A DNA stretch of 64,000 bases from assembly GCF_024128855.1 (NCBI RefSeq), contig NZ_JAMYDV010000015.1, positions 1-64,000 of the forward strand, given 5' to 3'. This document shows, one piece after another, positions 59,025 through 64,000 of the stretch (positions within the stretch are counted from its first letter, which is position 1; each line of letters opens with the position of its first letter). The notes under the pieces are model-generated. The model worked only from the letters and a program-made list of their open reading frames with translations, searched no databases and was not told the DNA's origin. Origin of the DNA: Rhodovulum tesquicola. Lineage in GTDB: Bacteria; Pseudomonadota; Alphaproteobacteria; Rhodobacterales; Rhodobacteraceae. Position numbers and translations under genes: made by a program.

Positions 59025-59732
59025 TTACCGCTCGGCGCGGGCGAATAGCCGATACCAGCCGGTTCCGGCCTGCGTGTTGCGCAGGATCCTGTTGCGCAGG
59101 GCGGCTTCTTCGGGATGCTCGACGCCGATATCGGCCGCAAGCGCGGTGGTGTCGCGCTTGAACGGGATCACCTGGACGATGGGCGATCCCTTCTCGATGG
59201 TGTAAAGCCCGTCCTCGGCGGTGGCGAAGAACGGGAAATGGATCGGGCTGCGATAGGTGTCGGTATCGACCACGCCCGCCGCAATCTCGAACACGCCATT
59301 CGGGCGGTTCAGCGGATTGACGAACAGGCAGCTCCAGCCCGGCGGCGTGGTGATCGTCCAGAAATTGATGAACTTGCAGGGCGGGCGGTTGCCCATCGGG
59401 TTGCCCTTGACCTGGTGCATGCCGTGGCTTTCCACCATGGCGCGGTCGAAATCCCAGCCGGATTCGACACGGGTGCCGCCATCGGCAATGCCGAGACGCA
59501 CGGTAGCGGCCAGCGGAATGATCCATCCGGTTGTCATCGCGTCCAGAAACGGAAGGCAGCGCTTGACGGTCAGGCCGGTATTGGTCGGGCTTTCGATGGC
59601 GGGATCCACGGGCGGAAGCCTGCGGAACCAGTCGGGCAGATAGGATTTGGCCGGAACGGGCGGGGCGATCACGCCCTCGTCCTCGGGCTGGCAGGAAAAG
59701 CGGATCGTCGCGGGTGGCGTAAAGCGGAACAT
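59025..59732 (-). CDS. uncharacterised cytosolic protein of the ECF cluster (possibly DUF6065-like)
   Basis: 235 residues from MFRFTPPATIRFSCQPEDEGVIAPPVPAKSYLPDWFRRLPPVD, with GGGAG before the ATG. No signal peptide or membrane helix. Notable segments are GNRPPCKFINFWTITTPPGWSCLFVNPLNRPNGVFEIAAGVVDTDTYRSPIHFPFF and YTIEKGSPIVQVIPFKRD. It reminds me of DUF6065-type proteins, whose function is unknown; I would not rely on that. Its promoter P3 is the same ECF type as that of the sigma operon. It lies downstream of the subtilase gene on the same strand but has its own promoter and terminator. Confidence 0.6.
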   Translation of the reverse strand: MFRFTPPATIRFSCQPEDEGVIAPPVPAKSYLPDWFRRLPPVDPAIESPTNTGLTVKRCLPFLDAMTTGWIIPLAATVRLGIADGGTRVESGWDFDRAMVESHGMHQVKGNPMGNRPPCKFINFWTITTPPGWSCLFVNPLNRPNGVFEIAAGVVDTDTYRSPIHFPFFATAEDGLYTIEKGSPIVQVIPFKRDTTALAADIGVEHPEEAALRNRILRNTQAGTGWYRLFARAER

Positions 59733-59764
59733 GGCGGGCTCCCTTGGATATTGTCCGATGGGAC

Positions 59765-59789
59765 AACGCGCCGGGGCGCCCCCTATTCC
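59765..59789 (-). promoter_or_regulatory. ECF-type promoter P3 (uncharacterised gene)
   Basis: On the minus strand GGAATA-N15-CGTT (GGAAT at 59789-59785, CGTT at 59768-59765). The ATG is 32 nt downstream. It lies directly after the subtilase stop codon. Confidence 0.75.
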
Positions 59790-59793
59790 GCAA

Positions 59794-61176
59794 TCAGGGA
59801 CAAATTCCCTCGGCCGAAACAAGCCCGTGGCCAAAGATCGCATCATGCCCCGGCATGCCCAGATCGCGCGCCGTCACGGCCAGCGTCGCGCGCACCTTTG
59901 CCCCGGATTGCGGCACGGGCCGCGACATCAGCACGGCTGCGGTGGCGGTGACGAAGGGCACGGCGAAGGAGGTGCCGCTCTTGCCGCGCGCCCCGCGCAC
60001 CGATGTCGCGGCCAGAAGGTTCACGCCCGGCGCAGCAAGGGCCAGATGGTCGCCGCGCTGCGCCTGCGGAAAGACCCGGCCGCGCGTATCGACGGCGGTG
60101 ACGGCGATGACATGGGGATGCGCGCCGGGCCAGGCCGGGGGCGCGGTCGGGCCGCCATTCCCGGCGGCGGAGACGATCACGGCATCCAGCCCCGCCGGAT
60201 CGGTCAGCCGGTCGAGCATCCGGGCCAGCAAGCTGTTGGGTGGGCCGGCCAGCGACAGGTTGTAAAGCCGCACCTGCCGCGCCGCCAGAAGGTCCAGCCC
60301 CTCGACCAGCGCGGCGACATCGGCGCGCTCATCCTCGGCGACGCGGGTGAACACGTCCACCGCCAGGATCTCGGCCCGTGGCAAGAGGCCCGGCACGCGG
60401 GAGCGGTCCGACCCGACCAGGAGCGAAGCGATGGCGGTGCCGTGAATCGCGCCGGAGGATGCCTGCGCGCCCAGCCGTGCGATCAGGTCAAGCCGCGCCG
60501 TGTCGATGATCTCGTGCGCGGGGTTTATCCCGGTGTCGATCAGGCCGATGCTTGTGGTCACGGGGCAGCTTTCGGTGGCGACACGCGCGCCCGGCCAGCC
60601 GATTGCCGCCCAGGCGGCGCAATTCTCGTGCGCACAGGTCGGGGCGGACAGCGCCACGGGCTCTGCCTGGGTCGCGCGGTAGAGATGGTTGAAATCGGCG
60701 TCGTCGCCGCTGGTCAACAGCCTGACCCGGTCGCGCGCGGCCTCGAGGGGCACGCCGCTCGGCGCGGAAAGGCGGTCCAGCGTCACGGCAAGCGTTGTCA
60801 CCGTGCGGCGTTCGATGAGCGTGTAGCCCTCGGCGAGCAGTATGGACAGGTCGGCATCGGAAAGATCGGTGACGACGATCTCGGGCAGGAAGTCGGGACG
60901 CGGGCGGGCCGCCGGGGCCGGCTGGCGGCGCATGACACGCGGCTCGGACCGACGGGTCCATGGGAACAGGTTCCGCTCATTGCCCGGGCGAAACGCGTTG
61001 CCGCCGCCCCGGCGGTCATCGTCGTCATCATCATCATCATCGTCGTCGTCGTCATCGTCGTCCGCCCAGGCGACATGCCACCCGCCCAGGCTCGGCTCGC
61101 TCAGGATCAGGGGCGCAAGGCCCAGAAGGATCACCAGCCAGAGGCCGACGGACAGAAGACGATTTTGCCGTTGCAT
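59794..61176 (-). CDS. secreted S8 subtilisin-like serine protease with poly-Asp stretch
   Basis: 460 residues from MQRQNRLLSVGLWLVILLGLAPLILSEP (signal or anchor). Residues 39-54 are sixteen consecutive Asp, right after AWA, a likely signal-peptidase site. Residues about 95-150 (LPEIVVTDLSDADLSILLAEGYTLIERRTVTTLAVTLDRLSAP) resemble an inhibitor-type prodomain. The catalytic residues are in place: Asp214 (IGLIDTGI), His245 (HGTAIASLL), oxyanion Asn340 (SAAGNGG) and Ser403 (SGTSFAVP). It is the shortest-prodomain type of subtilase and has no C-terminal domain. The ECF-type promoter P4 stands 41 nt before the start. Confidence 0.88.
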   Translation of the reverse strand: MQRQNRLLSVGLWLVILLGLAPLILSEPSLGGWHVAWADDDDDDDDDDDDDDDDRRGGGNAFRPGNERNLFPWTRRSEPRVMRRQPAPAARPRPDFLPEIVVTDLSDADLSILLAEGYTLIERRTVTTLAVTLDRLSAPSGVPLEAARDRVRLLTSGDDADFNHLYRATQAEPVALSAPTCAHENCAAWAAIGWPGARVATESCPVTTSIGLIDTGINPAHEIIDTARLDLIARLGAQASSGAIHGTAIASLLVGSDRSRVPGLLPRAEILAVDVFTRVAEDERADVAALVEGLDLLAARQVRLYNLSLAGPPNSLLARMLDRLTDPAGLDAVIVSAAGNGGPTAPPAWPGAHPHVIAVTAVDTRGRVFPQAQRGDHLALAAPGVNLLAATSVRGARGKSGTSFAVPFVTATAAVLMSRPVPQSGAKVRATLAVTARDLGMPGHDAIFGHGLVSAEGICP

Positions 61177-61217
61177 GGTCCCGGGACCCCTCTGGCATTT
61201 CCTGTCATGTGGTCTAG

Positions 61218-61242
61218 AACGTCCCGGAGGAAAGACTATTCC
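61218..61242 (-). promoter_or_regulatory. ECF-type promoter P4 (subtilase)
   Basis: On the minus strand GGAATA-N15-CGTT (GGAAT at 61242-61238, CGTT at 61221-61218), fourth copy with the same spacing; the start codon is 41 nt downstream. Confidence 0.75.
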
Positions 61243-61310
61243 AGAACACCCCTGATCGCACCCATGCCGGGTATCCGGTCGCCGCCCCCTGTCAGAAAAG
61301 CTTCGGCGCA

Positions 61311-61328
61311 GCGTCACGCCGCGGTCAT
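61311..61328 (+). promoter_or_regulatory. weak PHO-box-like element before isomerase gene
   Basis: GCGTCAC-GCCG-CGGTCAT has the 11-bp half-site period of a PHO box, with a further CTGTCAG 22 bp upstream at 61289. The spacer is GC-rich, unlike good sites. The isomerase ATG is 45 bp downstream. Confidence 0.3.
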
Positions 61329-61373
61329 GTCCGCGGTCTAGCCGGACCGGATCTTGCGACATCAGGAGATATC

Positions 61374-62189
61374 ATGGCGCTTCCCGTTATCGGTGCCGCT
61401 CTGGACACCGCCGGTCTTGAAATCTGGCGCGACTGGATTCTGGAAAAGAACCGCGACCTGGAATTGCAGGCCTTTCACACCGCCGCTGTGCTGGATGGCG
61501 ACTGGTCGGCCGAAGCCGCCCATACCCGCAAGCTGCTGGACGGCTATACCGGGCGGTTGGGCATTCACGGGCCGTTCTGGGGCTTCGGCATCGCGACCTC
61601 CGACCCGGAGGTGCAGCGCGTGGTGGCCCGCCGCATGGATCAGGGGCTGGATGTCTGCGCGGCGGTCGGGGCGACCCACATGGTCATCCATTCGCCCTAC
61701 ACGACCTGGGATTACAAAAATCTCGACAATTACCCCGACAACCGCCGCAACCTGATGGACAATGTCCATGCCTGCATCGGCGCCGCGGTCCGGCGGGCCG
61801 AGGATCAGGGGGTTACCCTGGTGATGGAGAATATCGAGGATATCGACCCGAGGGACCGCCAGCGCCTGGTCGAAAGCTTCGGCTCTCCGGCGCTGCGGCT
61901 GTCGCTCGACACGGGGCATGCGCATTATGCCCATGGCAGCACCGGCGCGCCGCCGGTGGATTACTTCGTCACGGCGGCGGGTGCGCTGCTGGACCATGTC
62001 CACCTTCAGGATGCCGACGGCCATGCCGACCGGCACTGGGCCATCGGCGAAGGCACGATCCTGTGGCCGGCCGTGTTCCGCGCCATCGCCGCGCTGGAGG
62101 TCAGGCCGCGCCTGATCCTGGAACTGGGCGACAAGGCGGGGATCAGGGCATCCATGGACTACCTGGCCCGCATGGGGCTGGGCGAATGA
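61374..62189 (+). CDS. sugar phosphate isomerase/epimerase-like TIM-barrel protein
   Basis: 271 residues; AGGAG precedes the ATG. AP-endonuclease-2/xylose-isomerase fold: LGIHGPFWGF, ATHMVIHSPYTTWDY, GVTLVMENIEDIDP (metal-binding Glu), LRLSLDTGHAHYAHG (Asp and His), LLDHVHLQDADGHADRHWAIGEGTI (His...Asp...His) and LILELGD (Glu). The metal ligands of the family are all present, so it is probably an active enzyme. The substrate is unknown. It is divergent from the subtilase gene. Confidence 0.8.
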   Translation: MALPVIGAALDTAGLEIWRDWILEKNRDLELQAFHTAAVLDGDWSAEAAHTRKLLDGYTGRLGIHGPFWGFGIATSDPEVQRVVARRMDQGLDVCAAVGATHMVIHSPYTTWDYKNLDNYPDNRRNLMDNVHACIGAAVRRAEDQGVTLVMENIEDIDPRDRQRLVESFGSPALRLSLDTGHAHYAHGSTGAPPVDYFVTAAGALLDHVHLQDADGHADRHWAIGEGTILWPAVFRAIAALEVRPRLILELGDKAGIRASMDYLARMGLGE

Positions 62190-62473
62190 AACCCGATGCC
62201 GTGGGGTTCGGCCGCAGCACGGCCTGCCATCTGGTGCGGCCGTCCGCCCTACTCTGCACGGGGCGCCCGTGTCGCCCCACATCTGTCGGGCGATCCGGCA
62301 ATCGGGGGTTCGGCGGTCCCGCTGCCCGGCGAAAGGCTGCATGTCAGGCTTGATCCGACGCTGGACCGAGTTGGCCATCCTGCCCGTCATCGGATGCGGG
62401 CCGCCGGATCGGGTCCGCCCATGTCGTCCGATCTGACCGGGCCGTTGCCCGAAGGGCGGGCGCCGCTGTTGCC
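62190..62473. other. region without intact gene
   Basis: No supported gene. On the minus strand a decayed extension of the cytochrome fragment may continue (a stretch reading MTGRMANSVQRRIKPDMQPF recalls the QRRI segment of SoxA-like cytochromes), but frames are broken. Confidence 0.3.
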
Positions 62474-62617
62474 GTGGCAAGTGGCTCAGGAATAATCCAG
62501 CATCGACGCCCGGCGACAGAACAGCGCCTCGCCGAGGGCATAGGCTTCCTTTTCCTTCTCGTGCTGCATCGGAATGGAAAGCGCCGTGCCGGGACATCCG
62601 CGAATGATCGCCGCCAT
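62474..62617 (-). pseudogene. decayed c-type cytochrome (SoxA-like) fragment
   Basis: The frame reads GCPGTALSIPMQHEKEKEAYALGEALFCRRASMLDYS, then TGA, then ATCH. In SoxA-like and related cytochromes the pattern is EALFxRRxGxLDxSCAxCH, so the TGA stands where the first haem Cys (TGC) belongs. The product would be cut just before the haem site. Upstream and downstream parts of a full gene are missing. Probably a relic. Confidence 0.45.
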
Positions 62618-62732
62618 GGCCTGCCGTCTCCCTTTCCCTGAACGATCCGGGGCCTTCGACCCGGTCAACCGCCCCGCCTCGCGGGCATCGGCCATGCGCG
62701 CGGTCCGCCGTCGGGGCCTGTCGATGCCGCGC

Positions 62733-63587
62733 TCAGTCCGCATCCTTCCCGAGAGGCACCATCAGCACGGGGCGGCGGGCGGTTTCGCACAAGCTGGCGG
62801 CGGTCGAGCCGATGATCCGGCTTCCGACCCGGTTCCGGCCATGCTTGCCGACCACGATCAGGTCGCTTCCGTGCTCGGCCGCAAGGCGCGCGATCTCCTC
62901 CGAGGGCTTGCCGTCCAGCAGGTGAGTCTCGGCCCGCCCGCCCGCGGCGCGGATGTCGTCGGCGATATGGGCAAGCGCCACCCGCGCCATCTGGGGCCAG
63001 CGCGCGTAGATGCGGCGCTCGTCCTGGGTCAGCACATGCACGACATCGACGGACACGCCCGCGCCGCCCAGCGCGATGGCCGCCGCCTCGGCGGATTGCG
63101 ATTTCTGCGAGAAATCGGTGGCCAGCAGGATGCGGGTCAGCCCGCCCGTGCACGCCCGCGCGCAGCGCTCGTCCTCGTTCGCGTCGATCCATTCCAGCCG
63201 CACCGGCAGGGGGCTGTCGTGCAGCACCTCGCGCGCGACCGAGCCCAGGAACAGGCCGCGGATCAAGTTCTGCCCGCGCGAGCCGATCACGATCAGGTCG
63301 GCACCATGATCGCTGGCCGCTTGCAGGATGTCCTTCGCCACCGCGCCCGCGGCGCGGATGTCGATCTCGACCGCAAGCCCCGCCTCGCGCAGCGGCGCGG
63401 CGCGCTTGCCCAGCCAGTCCTTCAGCGCGTCCTCGTGGCCATGGCTCGCCCCCTGGCCATAGCCCAGCCTCACCACATGGGTCAGGACCACGCGGGAAAC
63501 GCCCATGGCGCGCAGGTCGGTCAGGCAGTCCAGCATCGGCCCTTCTGCGGCCGAAAAATCCAGCGCGATCAATGCGGTGCGAAACAT
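62733..63587 (-). CDS. universal stress protein with two UspA domains
   Basis: 284 residues. Domain 1 starts [39 protein letters not shown] and has GADLIVIGSRGQNLIRGLFLGSVAREVLHDSPLPVRL. Domain 2 starts LTRILLATDFSQKSQSAEAAAIAL and has GSDLIVVGKHGRNRVGSRIIGSTAASLCETARRPVLMVPLG. Both ATP-binding motifs G-x2-G-x9-G-S/T are intact. Its ATG overlaps the stop of the arsenite transporter gene (ATGA), so it is co-expressed with it. Confidence 0.9.
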   Translation of the reverse strand: MFRTALIALDFSAAEGPMLDCLTDLRAMGVSRVVLTHVVRLGYGQGASHGHEDALKDWLGKRAAPLREAGLAVEIDIRAAGAVAKDILQAASDHGADLIVIGSRGQNLIRGLFLGSVAREVLHDSPLPVRLEWIDANEDERCARACTGGLTRILLATDFSQKSQSAEAAAIALGGAGVSVDVVHVLTQDERRIYARWPQMARVALAHIADDIRAAGGRAETHLLDGKPSEEIARLAAEHGSDLIVVGKHGRNRVGSRIIGSTAASLCETARRPVLMVPLGKDAD

Positions 63588-64000
63588 CAGCTCTGCTCCC
63601 TGGGTCTGGAGGTGCGGATCGCGCTTTCCTCGGCCGGGAACCAGTGGGTGGTGCGGTTGGCGAACCAGACCAGCGACAGCATCACCGGCACCTCGACCAG
63701 CACGCCGACCACGGTGACCAGCGCGGCGATGGAATTCAGCCCGAACAGCCCGATGGCGACCGCTACGGCCAGTTCGAAGAAATTCGACGTGCCGATCAGC
63801 GCGCAAGGGGCGGCCACGTTATGCGGCACCCGCCAGGCCCTGGCCGCCCAATAGGCGACCGCGAACATCCCGTAGGACTGGATCAGCAGCGGCAGCGCGA
63901 TCATCGCGATCACCAGCGGCCGGTCCAGGATCACCTCGCCCTGGAAGCCGAACAGCAGCACCACGGTCGCCAGCAGGCCCAGCACCGACAGGGGCTTGAT
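63587..64000 (-). CDS. ACR3-family arsenite efflux transporter, C-terminal part
   Basis: The 3' part of a gene that starts beyond the window: [135 protein letters not shown]...[10 protein letters not shown] is the ACR3 signature with the conserved Glu and the PCALIGTSN Cys. It exports arsenite (or antimonite) across the inner membrane. The following universal stress protein gene overlaps it. Confidence 0.88.
   Translation of the reverse strand: MKPLSVLGLLATVVLLFGFQGEVILDRPLVIAMIALPLLIQSYGMFAVAYWAARAWRVPHNVAAPCALIGTSNFFELAVAVAIGLFGLNSIAALVTVVGVLVEVPVMLSLVWFANRTTHWFPAEESAIRTSRPREQS

Noticed and set aside
62486-62488. Possible selenocysteine at the haem Cys position (TGA)
   Set aside because: No selenocysteine insertion element is seen right after the codon, haem attachment needs Cys thiols, and the remainder of the gene is not intact.
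62488-62512. GGAATA upstream of the isomerase-USP gap as another ECF promoter
   Set aside because: The sequence 15 bp downstream is CCGG-like, not CGTT.

Overview
The window is a GC-rich alphaproteobacterial sequence, most likely from a member of the Rhodobacteraceae (Roseobacter/Paracoccus side). The evidence is a DnaA-like plasmid replication module with ParA/ParB, a protein ending in a VPLPA-CTERM tail, alphaproteobacterial-style C-P lyase genes and high-GC codon use with many ATGA overlaps. Because the replication and partition genes (about 7.2-10.9 kb) lie among metabolic genes, the sequence probably comes from a plasmid or chromid. No rRNA, tRNA, CRISPR array or insertion sequence was recognised.

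Layout. 0-0.5 kb: 3' end of an arylsulfatase gene with a frameshift. 0.5-4.8 kb (minus): envelope or glycolipid operon (GT2 glycosyltransferase, polytopic membrane protein, methyltransferase, flippase-like protein). 5.0-10.9 kb: plasmid maintenance block: HTH protein, serine resolvase, parB, parA, origin region and DnaA-like rep. Four near-identical palindromes lie in it, one inside parB and one inside parA, and are the likely centromere. 11.0-23.2 kb: complete phosphonate system: phnGHI-HAD-phnJKLN-small ORF-phnM, the divergent repressor phnF, a hexapeptide acetyltransferase and the transporter phnCDE1E2. 23.4-25.3 kb: transglutaminase-like protein, GNAT enzyme, YjhX-type protein. 25.7-32.3 kb: a 2015-residue RTX-tailed, LamG-rich metallophosphoesterase and a VPLPA-CTERM protein. 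32.4-39.7 kb: a polyamine-type ABC importer and a ProXWV-type quaternary amine importer. 39.9-44.1 kb: RND efflux pair. 44.2-47.2 kb: PLA2-like secreted protein, membrane-anchored glycerophosphodiesterase, DUF308 protein. 47.6-50.3 kb: nucleotide-sugar epimerase and Kef-type antiporter. 50.5-56.9 kb: diheme cytochrome, PhoX-like phosphatase and phytase-like esterase, the last two divergent around a region with candidate PHO boxes. 57.0-61.2 kb: an ECF sigma/anti-sigma module and three neighbours. 61.4-64 kb: TIM-barrel isomerase, a decayed cytochrome fragment, a tandem universal stress protein and the end of an ACR3 arsenite transporter.

Two themes stand out. First, phosphorus scavenging: C-P lyase and its transporter, PhoX, phytase-like esterase, glycerophosphodiesterase, PLA2-like protein and the secreted metallophosphoesterase all lie here, with several PHO-box-like sites. 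Second, in the 57-61 kb cluster the same promoter, GGAATA-N15-CGTT, stands 24-41 nt before four transcription units: the sigma/anti-sigma pair, a secreted Asn/Ser-repeat protein, an unknown cytosolic protein, and a secreted subtilase with 16 consecutive Asp after its signal peptide. This looks like a compact, self-contained ECF regulon that I cannot match to a described system. In this copy the sigma gene carries an in-frame amber codon inside its -35-recognition helix-turn-helix.

Three genes show single-base lesions (sulfatase frameshift, sigma amber codon, TGA replacing a haem cysteine). Each may be real decay or a sequence error; raw reads would tell. All functional calls come from reading motifs and gene context; no database search was run.
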